Assembly (NCBI GenBank): GCA_025056515.1
Contig: JANWWB010000326.1
Location: 1-7,621, forward strand
DNA length: 7,621 bases
Reading direction: 5' to 3'
Origin: Anaerolineales bacterium
Lineage (GTDB): Bacteria; Chloroflexota; Anaerolineae; Anaerolineales; Villigracilaceae
The notes below the pieces were generated by a model that ran no database searches, was not told the DNA's origin, and worked only from the letters and a program-made list of their open reading frames with translations. Positions 1 through 5,441 of the stretch are shown in pieces. The stretch's first letter is position 1; every line of letters begins with the position of its first letter. Position numbers and translations under genes: made by a program.

Positions 1-470
1 TCGGGGTTCATCGAAAGGACAGCAGCAATAGCAATCCGTTTCTTCTCACCGACACTCAAATGGTGCGAGACGCGCCGTGCGTACCCGCTCATGCCCACTG
101 CAGCCAGCGCCGCCGCAACCCGCGCTTCCACTTCCACCGGAGGCAACCCCTGATAAATCGGCCCATACGCGACATCATCAAAGACCGTCGGCGAGAACAA
201 CTGGTCATCGGGGTTCTGGAAGACCAGCCCTACCGCTGCTCGAATCCGACCCAAATTTTCTTTCACCACTGGCAGCCCGCAGACTCGCACACTCCCTTGA
301 CCGGTCAAGATGCCATTCAAGTGCAGCAGAAGAGTAGACTTCCCCGCACCATTTGGTCCGACCAACGCCACCTTCTCGCCAGGAGCGACCGTCAAGGAGA
401 CCTCCCGCAAGGCCATGTGACCATCAGGATAGGCAAAGGAGAGAGATTCAATTTCGATGGAATGATGCAT
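1..470 (-). CDS. cbiO: CbiO/EcfA-type ATPase of a Ni/Co ECF transporter (3' end outside window)
   Basis: This is the ATP-hydrolysing subunit of an energy-coupling-factor transporter, a peripheral membrane protein that works with CbiQ and CbiM to import Ni2+ or Co2+. The first 156 codons are present. Visible motifs, in order, are the A-loop Tyr14 in SFAYPDG, Walker A GPNGAGKST (38-46), the Q-loop in VFQNPDDQLFSPTV (Q85), and the ABC signature LSVGEKKR (138-145). The Walker B, D-loop and His switch lie beyond base 1. The signature has Val where most ABC proteins have Gly (LSGG(Q/E)); to my knowledge this position varies in CbiO-type ATPases. QNPDDQLF is typical of CbiO/EcfA proteins. The ATG at 470-468 follows the cbiQ stop codon after a single base, so translation is probably coupled. 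Family assignment is firm; whether the metal is Ni or Co is not readable here. Confidence 0.96.
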   Translation of the reverse strand, partial: MHHSIEIESLSFAYPDGHMALREVSLTVAPGEKVALVGPNGAGKSTLLLHLNGILTGQGSVRVCGLPVVKENLGRIRAAVGLVFQNPDDQLFSPTVFDDVAYGPIYQGLPPVEVEARVAAALAAVGMSGYARRVSHHLSVGEKKRIAIAAVLSMNP

Positions 471-471
471 A

Positions 472-1278
472 TCAACCCCAAAAGAGCAAGCCCAGCAAGA
501 GCAAGAGCACCAAGCTAAACAATCCCATTCCCAGAACCAGGCGCTGCGATTTGCTCATGGGTGGTGAGGGGAGAGTACGGACCTCACCATCGTAGCCGCG
601 CGAGAGCATAGCGACATAAATGCGGTCCGCACGTTCGAAGGCGCGCAGGAAGAGGTTACCGACCATTCCTCCGGTCAGGCGCGCCCGCCAGACAACGCTC
701 CCACCAGACCTGGTATTTCTTCCTGCCGCCGTACCAGAACGCGCCGCTCGGGCGCGCATGAGCCGGAGGGCTTCATCGACCAGAACGAATAAGTAACGCC
801 AAGTTAGACCGAACATGGCAACCAACAGGCGAGGAACGCCCAGAGCGCGCATTCCGGCCAGTAAGTCAGGAAACTGGGTGCTTGCTGCCAACACGATTGC
901 CGCTTGTACCGAAAACCAAGACTTAAGCGCCACGCTAACCAGCCGCGTCAGTCCCTCGGCAGAAGCGGTCAGAGTCCAGCCACCAAGGGACACGGAGAAA
1001 AGCTCATGTCCCTCAACAGTGAAAGGAAGCGGCAGCGCTGCTAATACAAACGGCAAAGCCAGCAGGGAGCGCTTCAGTACATACCCAACCCCCAGGCTGG
1101 AGAGAATCTCCACTGCGAGAATCAAAGCCAGCAAAAAAATGTAGATAGGCCAGGCTCCAAACGGCGTCAGCGAAGTCGTCAGAATAAACGCTAGCGTGAG
1201 CGCAAGCTTCAGACGTGCATCAGCCGCGTGAACAAGACTAAGGCGCGGTTGATAGGGGTCGAGAAAGTGAAGGTGCAT
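472..1278 (-). CDS. cbiQ: CbiQ/EcfT-type transmembrane coupling subunit of a Ni/Co ECF transporter
   Basis: This integral membrane protein (268 aa) transmits ATPase movements from CbiO to the substrate-binding CbiM. It has hydrophobic segments at about 24-42, 45-62, 70-88, 120-135, 150-170 and 247-267. Between the last two lies the cytoplasmic coupling region, with two short Arg-rich motifs that dock on the ATPases: one around RARAARSG (175-182) and one in RADRIYVAMLSRGYDGEVR (216-234), where SRGYDG matches the C-terminal Ala-Arg-Gly-type motif of EcfT proteins. The length is normal for CbiQ. The start is the ATG at 1278; the ribosome binding site before it is weak. It lies 78 bp after cbiM and ends one base before cbiO, on the same strand, as expected for a cbiMQO operon. 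Confidence 0.95.
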   Translation of the reverse strand: MHLHFLDPYQPRLSLVHAADARLKLALTLAFILTTSLTPFGAWPIYIFLLALILAVEILSSLGVGYVLKRSLLALPFVLAALPLPFTVEGHELFSVSLGGWTLTASAEGLTRLVSVALKSWFSVQAAIVLAASTQFPDLLAGMRALGVPRLLVAMFGLTWRYLFVLVDEALRLMRARAARSGTAAGRNTRSGGSVVWRARLTGGMVGNLFLRAFERADRIYVAMLSRGYDGEVRTLPSPPMSKSQRLVLGMGLFSLVLLLLLGLLFWG

Positions 1279-1356
1279 GGGAGTCGTGAGTTACTCGTCA
1301 GGAATCGGACTGCCGTTATGCTTAACCATCCACGACCCACCGTCTGTGGTCTACTC
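1279..1356 (-). other. Spacer between cbiM and cbiQ
   Basis: This 78 bp spacer is within the operon. No start signal, T-run or strong promoter is visible. A short imperfect hairpin (GACCCAC / GTGGTC, about 1332-1349) lacks a T-tract, so it does not look like a terminator and read-through from cbiM to cbiQ is expected. Confidence 0.4.
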
Positions 1357-2310
1357 TTACCTTCCCGCCGTCCGCTCCCGGCGCAGATAGGCCACCCCCA
1401 ATGCAACACCAAAAACCATCAGCGTGCCGAGCAGACCTGCTACAATCGTTGCCAAGGCTTCGTTGGAAATGCCGGGGAAGACGTAATCGGGGATGATGTG
1501 GTAGAGCGGTTCCTGAGCAGCATCAAGAAAGCCTTTTTGTTCGGCCACCCATTCCAGTCCGTCAGGATGAGCAGAGGCCAGGGGAGATAGAACGGCTAAG
1601 AGAAGAGCGAAGACCAGACCTCCAACCCAGACTGCTACGTTACCTTTGGGAGCCGCTTCGCCGCTATGAAGCAGGTCACGCCTTGCTGCGTAGAGGAAAG
1701 CTAGCGCGCCGAGGGTGATCAACCCCTCACCCAAGCCGATCAGCATATGGATACCTCCCATCGCTGGTACAGCGATATTAGCCGGCGAAGTGCCGGAGAG
1801 GGCCAATTGCAATGCCACGGCCAGCGCCGAAACCACAATAGACATCCAAGCGGCGACGAACCCTCCGACAAAAATACCCCACTTCGCGCTGCGCGCCAGT
1901 TTCTGAATTGAAGTGTACACAAAATGAGAGACTGCCACGCCGATAACGCCCATATTGAAGATATTTGCGCCCAGTGCCAGCAGGCCGCCATCTTGGAAGA
2001 TAACCGCCTGAATGCCGACCACGGTCGTCATGACGATGAGAGCCGCCCAGGGACCAAGCAGAATGGTCGCCAACGCCGCGCCCATCAAGTGACCGGAAGT
2101 ACCCCCAGCCACAGTGAAGTTGAGCATCTGCCCAGCAAAGATGGCCGCCGCCAAAACTCCCATGAGCGGCACCTGACGCTCGCCGAGATCTTGGCTCACG
2201 CGCCGTAGGGCATAAGCCACCGACACGGCAGAAAGAACCCACAACACAATCGAAACTAAGGTCGAGAGAAAGCCATCCGGAATGTGCATAGGTTGAGGAG
2301 CATACAACAT
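1357..2310 (-). CDS. cbiM: CbiM/NikM substrate-binding subunit fused to a PDGLE (CbiN/NikN-like) domain
   Basis: This membrane protein (317 aa from the chosen start) binds Ni2+ or Co2+ and carries it through the ECF complex. The N-terminal CbiM/NikM domain (8-215) holds MHIPDGFL (8-15), the family's metal-binding N-terminus, and GTSGHLMGAAL (70-80), whose His74 corresponds to His67 once the seven extra residues are discounted. In NikM structures the ion is held by the Met1 amine, His2 and His67. Residues 225-310 form a PDGLE domain: a membrane helix, HPDGLEWVAEQKGF (248-261), a short outer loop and a second helix. This replaces a separate CbiN/NikN. MHIPDGFL is more NikM-like than the MHIMEGF of classical CbiM, so nickel is as likely as cobalt. 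The start was chosen because GGAGG (2321-2317) lies six bases before the ATG at 2310. A TTG at 2346 has no such signal. The gene lies 39 bp after the Fur-family gene. Confidence 0.95.
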   Translation of the reverse strand: MLYAPQPMHIPDGFLSTLVSIVLWVLSAVSVAYALRRVSQDLGERQVPLMGVLAAAIFAGQMLNFTVAGGTSGHLMGAALATILLGPWAALIVMTTVVGIQAVIFQDGGLLALGANIFNMGVIGVAVSHFVYTSIQKLARSAKWGIFVGGFVAAWMSIVVSALAVALQLALSGTSPANIAVPAMGGIHMLIGLGEGLITLGALAFLYAARRDLLHSGEAAPKGNVAVWVGGLVFALLLAVLSPLASAHPDGLEWVAEQKGFLDAAQEPLYHIIPDYVFPGISNEALATIVAGLLGTLMVFGVALGVAYLRRERTAGR

Positions 2311-2316
2311 GATATG

Positions 2317-2321
2317 CCTCC
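2317..2321 (-). promoter_or_regulatory. Strong Shine-Dalgarno site that sets the cbiM start
   Basis: GGAGG on the minus strand sits six bases before the ATG at 2310-2308 and 27 bases before the ATG of the conserved MHIPDGFL at 2289. It therefore favours a start that adds MLYAPQP ahead of the metal-binding end. Confidence 0.8.
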
Positions 2322-2349
2322 AGAAAGTGAAGATGAATGAAATCAAAGT

Positions 2350-2778
2350 TCAGGCTTGTGCCTGTGAATTCCCTTGACAGGACGGGCATAAACCAACCAA
2401 GGTTAGATGACCATCGGTCATCCGATAACCGGTCTGCTGTTCAATGCGGTTGAGAGCATCTTGGAGCATCTCTTGTTTGACCTGAACTTGTGTGCCGCAG
2501 ATTCGGCAGACGAGGTGATGATGGTCATAGCCGCCTAGCTCATAGGTCAGATGACCATCGCAGCCATAGGTTGCGAAGACAATTCCATTGGCGCGTAGAA
2601 ACTCCAGCGTGCGGTAGACGGTCGCCTCGGTCACGCCGGTCTGTCGGACGCGTTGGTAAACTTGAGCGGGGGAAAGATGCCCATCATGGTGCAGGGCTTC
2701 CAGGATGGCCAGCCGCTGCGGGGTCATGCGATAGCCGCGAGCACGTAAAGTTTGGGAATGACGGGCAAGACAGGACAC
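2350..2778 (-). CDS. Fur-family metal-responsive transcriptional regulator
   Basis: This 142-aa protein is a dimeric DNA-binding repressor of the Fur/Zur/Nur/PerR superfamily. A winged helix covers about 9-80, with the recognition region TEATVYRTLEFL (50-61). The C-terminal half has candidate regulatory metal ligands His34, Glu80, the run H86-H87-H88 and His124, and a four-Cys structural zinc site made of C91-x2-C94 and C131-x2-C134. Sequence alone does not tell which metal it senses. Its place as first gene of a Ni/Co uptake operon suggests a nickel (Nur-like) or cobalt sensor, but zinc or iron sensing cannot be excluded. The start is GTG at 2778, preceded by an AGAAGAG Shine-Dalgarno seven bases upstream. 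It has its own consensus promoter and probably represses itself and cbiMQO together. Confidence 0.95.
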   Translation of the reverse strand: MSCLARHSQTLRARGYRMTPQRLAILEALHHDGHLSPAQVYQRVRQTGVTEATVYRTLEFLRANGIVFATYGCDGHLTYELGGYDHHHLVCRICGTQVQVKQEMLQDALNRIEQQTGYRMTDGHLTLVGLCPSCQGNSQAQA

Positions 2779-2798
2779 AATTAGCTCTTCTTGAGAAA

Positions 2799-2819
2799 AA
2801 TATCAATAAAGATTATATT
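2799..2819 (-). promoter_or_regulatory. Candidate Fur-family operator overlapping the -10 box
   Basis: This AT-rich imperfect dyad of 21 bp has outer arms AATAT and ATATT, with six of ten position pairs complementary. It covers the -10 hexamer and probable start point, where a Fur-type repressor would block RNA polymerase. Fur-family operators are typically AT-rich dyads of 15-21 bp. AT-rich promoter DNA often gives such partial symmetry by chance, so this is only a candidate. Confidence 0.35.
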
Positions 2820-2839
2820 CTATCAAGATGACTTGTCAA
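2812..2839 (-). promoter_or_regulatory. Sigma-70 promoter of the fur-cbiMQO operon
   Basis: On the minus strand a perfect TTGACA (2839-2834) and a perfect TATAAT (2817-2812) are separated by 16 bases. Transcription should start near 2805, giving a leader of about 27 bases with an AGAAGAG ribosome binding site before the GTG at 2778. Such a strong promoter suits an operon controlled by a repressor. Confidence 0.88.
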
Positions 2840-2983
2840 TCTCGATTCTCGGAAGCTCAGACATAAGTTAGCACAAAAGCTCCAAGAGGCACCGTTCAGA
2901 AGATCAAAACCTTGCGATCCCCCTGTCTCTGGAACGAACAAACGCCAAAGTCCAAACCCCAACACTTTAAAGTTCGATAGAAG

Positions 2984-2997
2984 TTTGGCCCTGGCCA
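2984..2997. repeat. 14 bp perfect dyad TTGGCC-CT-GGCCAA
   Basis: Two perfect six-base arms flank a two-base centre. The spacing suits a homodimeric regulator's site, or a very short hairpin. No nearby promoter was identified, so its role is unknown. Confidence 0.35.
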
Positions 2998-3022
2998 ATA
3001 TCGAGCACTGCGATTCACGCCG

Positions 3023-3034
3023 CAACTTAAGTTG
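3023..3034. repeat. 12 bp perfect palindrome CAACTTAAGTTG
   Basis: This uninterrupted palindrome lies in the gene-free region. It could be a protein-binding site; nothing beyond the symmetry supports this. Confidence 0.3.
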
Positions 3035-3134
3035 TGGCTCTCCTCAGTCCCAAGGTATGCAGCCCAAACCTTCCACTTTACAACCCTGTGTCTCTTTGAT
3101 GAGCAAATTCCAAGGTCTGAACTTCGGCTCTTCC

Positions 3135-3170
3135 CGCCTGAGTTCAACAGGCTCGCCCCAGACCGGGGAG
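3135..3170 (-). terminator. Two small hairpins just after the LysM gene (possible weak terminator)
   Basis: Read on the minus strand, the LysM gene's TAA (3180-3178) is followed within ten bases by CTCCCC / GGGG(C)GAG (about 3170-3154, loop GGTCT). GCCTG / CAGGC with a seven-base loop (about 3152-3136) comes next. Neither is followed by a run of T, so intrinsic termination would be weak at best. The position right after the stop codon is the main support. Confidence 0.3.
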
Positions 3171-3177
3171 ATAACCC

Positions 3178-4104
3178 TTATGGGTGCGCTTCAACCAGGA
3201 AGTCCACCCGTTCGATAGGCGGCCCAATGCTGGAAACAGTCAAAGCAAATTCCAGACTCTCCCCCGAAGCAAGCGTTTGCTCGGCTTCCCAGCGGCGGTA
3301 GCCAACTAGATTGCCAGCAGCATCGTAGGCCAAAGCCAACACCCAAATCGAGTTTGCTGGGCGCTCCCCTACCGGCAACAAGACTCGCCCCGAAAGACGC
3401 GCCGAACGCCCATCGGACGAGATGCTTGTCAGCAGGTTGTCCAAAGTCGCCGGGAGATAGCGCGAATCGCTAGGCGAAAGACGGATGGCGGTCAATATCT
3501 GCACATGGACATCGGCTGGAAGCTCGACCGGCGGCGGGAAATGCACGCCTAAAGGCATCGCTTGGCCAGCGGGCAAGATATTGAGAGGGGCATACGCAAC
3601 CTGGGCAGCTTTCTCCTCACCCTTTTCGTCCCGTAAGATAAAGACCGCTGATAGATTCTCAAGTGCATCAGGGTGTTGATTAAGCACGAGGGCAAAACAC
3701 CACAAACCGCCGTTCGTCTCTGACCAGCACTTTGGCGACCGGACCTCAAGTGGAACTGGAGTCGGGGTCGGAGCCATTGGCAAAGCCCCGAGCGGAATCA
3801 CAAGTTGCGAGCCAACCTTCAAAGCTGTAGGCCGAACGCCCGGATTGGCTGCCAAGAGAGCCTCAACCGTCACACCATAGCGAGAGGCGATCCCCGCTAA
3901 AGTGTCATTTGGGCGAATCGTGTACAAAACAGGGGTTGGTGTTGGGACTATTTCTACCGTTTGAACCGGCAACGGAGAAACGGTCGCCGAGGGAGTGATG
4001 GTAGCATAGGGTGGGATGAACCTAACATCGGGAGAGGGTGTCAGCGCAGAGCTGCAAGCCGCAACCAGAAGCAAACCAATCCAAGAAATCCGACCAAAAC
4101 GCAT
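3178..4104 (-). CDS. Secreted LysM-domain lipoprotein
   Basis: This 308-aa protein is probably anchored to the outer face of the membrane and bound to peptidoglycan or another N-acetyl sugar polymer. Residues 1-16 form a lipoprotein signal peptide with the lipobox VAA-C (Cys17). A Pro/Thr/Ser-rich spacer (20-58) follows, with TPTP repeats. One LysM domain spans 59-105: it opens with YTIRPNDTLAGIASRYGV, contains LLAANPGV and ends in LKVGSQLVIPLG. A second TPTPTP spacer precedes a C-terminal part (120-308) of two beta-rich segments, about 120-205 and 230-308, that resemble immunoglobulin-like or FxLYD-type sandwiches; this is judged only by strand pattern. Cys126 and Cys136 could form a disulfide. 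No enzymatic motif is visible. The ATG at 4104 follows TATAAT by six bases with no Shine-Dalgarno, suggesting a leaderless mRNA. Confidence 0.9.
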   Translation of the reverse strand: MRFGRISWIGLLLVAACSSALTPSPDVRFIPPYATITPSATVSPLPVQTVEIVPTPTPVLYTIRPNDTLAGIASRYGVTVEALLAANPGVRPTALKVGSQLVIPLGALPMAPTPTPVPLEVRSPKCWSETNGGLWCFALVLNQHPDALENLSAVFILRDEKGEEKAAQVAYAPLNILPAGQAMPLGVHFPPPVELPADVHVQILTAIRLSPSDSRYLPATLDNLLTSISSDGRSARLSGRVLLPVGERPANSIWVLALAYDAAGNLVGYRRWEAEQTLASGESLEFALTVSSIGPPIERVDFLVEAHP

Positions 4105-4110
4105 GTTGGG

Positions 4111-4116
4111 ATTATA
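4111..4116 (-). promoter_or_regulatory. -10 box six bases before the LysM lipoprotein start (leaderless promoter)
   Basis: TATAAT on the minus strand (4116-4111) is separated by CCCAAC from the ATG at 4104. A transcript starting the usual six to eight bases downstream would begin at or near the A of ATG. No convincing -35 hexamer lies 16-18 bases upstream (the best, TCATTT or GTCATT, is poor). Confidence 0.55.
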
Positions 4117-4140
4117 CCCGTGTCTCTTAAGAAAATGACC

Positions 4141-4180
4141 TTTCGCTCAGCAGAGCATCATGAAGGAATATCGAGCGAAA
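4141..4180. repeat. Perfect 8 bp inverted repeat TTTCGCTC / GAGCGAAA
   Basis: The arms at 4141-4148 and 4173-4180 are perfectly complementary and 24 bases apart, about 25 bp upstream of the -10 box of the LysM gene. This could be a regulatory site, a hairpin in the acetyltransferase 3' region, or the end of a small non-autonomous element. No flanking target duplication was seen. Confidence 0.4.
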
Positions 4181-4264
4181 AATGGTCTGTTGCAAAAATC
4201 TGAAAAACTCAAAATGCATGGTGCCAGAAGACGAAGTTCTGCAAATGATTGGGAAGACTGCTTC

Positions 4265-4279
4265 GGCGGCTGCGCCGCC
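4265..4279 (-). terminator. GC-rich hairpin after the acetyltransferase gene (possible terminator without T-run)
   Basis: GGCGGC-TGC-GCCGCC forms a six-pair, all-GC stem with a three-base loop about 90 bases after the acetyltransferase stop in the direction of transcription. It lacks a T-tract on either strand. It could slow polymerase or stabilise the 3' end of the message. Confidence 0.35.
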
Positions 4280-4291
4280 TTGCATGAACAG

Positions 4292-4334
4292 GGGGAAGTA
4301 TGTCTGTTCTTGCGGATGATGGAACACCTTCCCC
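4292..4334. repeat. Nested inverted repeat GGGGAAG / CTTCCCC with inner GTTC / GAAC
   Basis: Seven-base outer arms (4292-4298 and 4328-4334) enclose four-base inner arms (4306-4309 and 4322-4325). The RNA could fold into a stem with an internal loop directly after the acetyltransferase stop. It may be part of the same 3' structure as the GC-rich hairpin. Confidence 0.35.
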
Positions 4335-4367
4335 ATGTAGCGCTTCGGTCGGACCCCTTCTCGTCTC

Positions 4368-5387
4368 TTAGCGCCAAACGGCAATGCGCTTCAAACGGCG
4401 GTCCACGCCTCCGAAGCGGTATTTATACTCTTCTGTACCACGCATGAAATCGAATTCGGAACGTCCGTTTTCGTTGGCCCACTTGAGGAGATGTGCCAGA
4501 AGTACCCAGCCAGGCGAAAGTTCGAGAAAACGGCGGTTGAGGCCAGAATTATAGACCCAAATTCGATGACGGTAATCAAAGTTAAGATAACCGGCAGCCT
4601 TTTCGCCCTCTACCGTCAGAAAGGCCAGCTGCAGCCAGCCAGCGCGAAAGGCAGCATGCACCGAACGGCGCATTTGTGAGCGCATCACATCGGTCAAAAA
4701 AGCTGCTTTTTCTGGGTCTTCAGCCATCAGTTCAAGAAAAGCCTCAATTTCGGCATCTAGCGTCGCCTCATCTTGAACGATATACCAATCAACGCGCCCA
4801 GATTCATGCGCTCGACGTAACTTACGCCGTATCTCGTGGCGCTGTTTTTTATCTAACCTGGCCAGATAGGTCTCGAAATCCCCTGGCAAGGGAATATAAG
4901 GAGCGCGATACGTCTGCTCTTGTTCGACTCGCCAACCAAGACGCACCGCTTCGGCTTCTAAGACCGATAGGGTGGGCGAGTCCTCAAAGAGGTTGTGCCA
5001 ATCCAAGAGCCTCCAAGAGAAAGGCAGTGCGAGGAGGACCTTCAACAAACCGTTTACAAATTCAGCCAGGTCAGCAGGGCGGACAATCAGATCGAGATAA
5101 TCCGAAATTTCGATGCTTCCCAAGAGCAAAAGCGCCGGCTCACCTTGCCGATTCGGAGCAAAAAAGAGAGGTGCAATCCCTGCTAAGTCTCCATTTCGCT
5201 GCGCTAGGACGAGCACCAATTCAGACGAAGGCGGCCATTCGCCGCCGCCGCGCGTCTCCCACCAGGTAGAGAGATATTCATAACGCAAGAAGGGGACATC
5301 GAGAATGCTTTCGGAGAGAAGAGCATTCCATGCTAAAGCAAGATCATCCGAGCGAGGAAAAGTGCGATGAAGAGTAAAGGTCAGCAT
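4368..5387 (-). CDS. GNAT-fold acetyltransferase of the CelD/BcsL family
   Basis: This 339-aa cytosolic protein belongs to the Acetyltransf_6 (CelD/BcsL, FemAB-like) group. These enzymes transfer acyl groups, often in exopolysaccharide or cell-envelope biosynthesis; the substrate here is unknown. The N-terminal half has FLRYEYLSTWWETRG (33-47) and GDLAGIAPLFF (66-76), the usual first strands. The central motif LDKKQRHEIRRKLRR (178-192) and the C-terminal motifs AAGYLNFDYR (264-273), GLNRRFLELSPGWVLL (282-297) and FDFMRGTEEYKYRFG (312-326) are diagnostic. Length is normal. The ATG at 5387 is preferred because GGAAAA lies just upstream with suitable spacing; an in-frame TTG at 5399 would add four residues but overlaps that site. 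No glycosyltransferase or polysaccharide genes are visible nearby, so the pathway is open. It is divergent from the large membrane protein gene at 5465. Confidence 0.92.
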   Translation of the reverse strand: MLTFTLHRTFPRSDDLALAWNALLSESILDVPFLRYEYLSTWWETRGGGEWPPSSELVLVLAQRNGDLAGIAPLFFAPNRQGEPALLLLGSIEISDYLDLIVRPADLAEFVNGLLKVLLALPFSWRLLDWHNLFEDSPTLSVLEAEAVRLGWRVEQEQTYRAPYIPLPGDFETYLARLDKKQRHEIRRKLRRAHESGRVDWYIVQDEATLDAEIEAFLELMAEDPEKAAFLTDVMRSQMRRSVHAAFRAGWLQLAFLTVEGEKAAGYLNFDYRHRIWVYNSGLNRRFLELSPGWVLLAHLLKWANENGRSEFDFMRGTEEYKYRFGGVDRRLKRIAVWR

Positions 5388-5405
5388 AATGTTTTCCAAA
5401 GTCTA

Positions 5406-5425
5406 CCGGGAGAACTTTCACCCGG
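5406..5425 (-). promoter_or_regulatory. Leader hairpin upstream of the acetyltransferase gene
   Basis: Perfect arms CCGGG (5406-5410) and CCCGG (5421-5425) flank a ten-base loop, 19 bases before the ATG at 5387. In the mRNA it would be a five-pair GC stem in the 5' leader close to the ribosome binding site, so it could affect translation; as DNA it could be an operator in the divergent promoter region. Confidence 0.4.
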
Positions 5426-5441
5426 ATAGGAATCAGGCTTC

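Larger units (their letters stand above)
2843..3175. repeat. Diverged tandem duplication, period about 160-170 bp
   Basis: Hand alignment finds the same order of short matches in both halves: CGATTC (2843 / 3011), TAAGTT (2864 / 3028), CCAAG followed by GCA (2882 / 3050), AAACCTT (2907 / 3066), CCCTGT plus CTCT (2921 / 3084), CCAARGTC (2946 / 3110) and AGTTCRAYAG (2971 / 3141). The offset stays between 159 and 170. Single matches are short, so homology rests on collinearity and was not tested statistically. Confidence 0.45.
2840..3177. other. Gene-free region between the LysM lipoprotein and the Ni/Co operon
   Basis: I see no credible gene in this 338 bp. Short open frames on both strands have no ribosome binding sites or recognisable protein style. 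The region contains two diverged copies of a segment of about 165 bp, perfect palindromes at 2964-2973 (ACTTTAAAGT), 2984-2997 (TTGGCC-CT-GGCCAA) and 3023-3034 (CAACTTAAGTTG), and two small hairpins next to the LysM gene's stop. It may hold regulatory sites or a small RNA, but neither is shown. Confidence 0.6.

Noticed and set aside
60..518. Open frame on the plus strand opposite cbiO
   Set aside because: It is antisense to a clear ATPase with intact motifs, is Arg/Pro/His-rich like a shadow frame, and has no ribosome binding site.
1332..1349. Terminator between cbiM and cbiQ
   Set aside because: The stem is short, has a bulge and no T-run, and the gene order strongly suggests one transcript.
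1778..2389. 203-codon open frame on the minus strand overlapping cbiM and the end of the Fur-family gene
   Set aside because: It is out of frame with cbiM, and its residue mix (many Arg, Ser, Gly, Trp) is what an alternate frame of a membrane-protein gene gives.
2896..3147. Short minus-strand frames in the gene-free region, with Trp/Lys/Gly-rich translations
   Set aside because: No ribosome binding site or known domain was seen. The two diverged repeat copies differ by gaps that would break a shared reading frame, which argues against coding.
2840..3177. Cobalamin riboswitch upstream of the Ni/Co operon
   Set aside because: I could not find the conserved B12-box type core or the expected long structured leader. 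The promoter also lies at 2812-2839, leaving only about 27 bases of leader.
4141..4180. Terminal inverted repeats of an insertion sequence
   Set aside because: The arms are only 8 bp and 24 bases apart, with no transposase and no target-site duplication.
4676..5269. 197-codon open frame on the plus strand inside the acetyltransferase gene
   Set aside because: It is antisense to a well-conserved CelD/BcsL protein and shows no recognisable domain or start signal.
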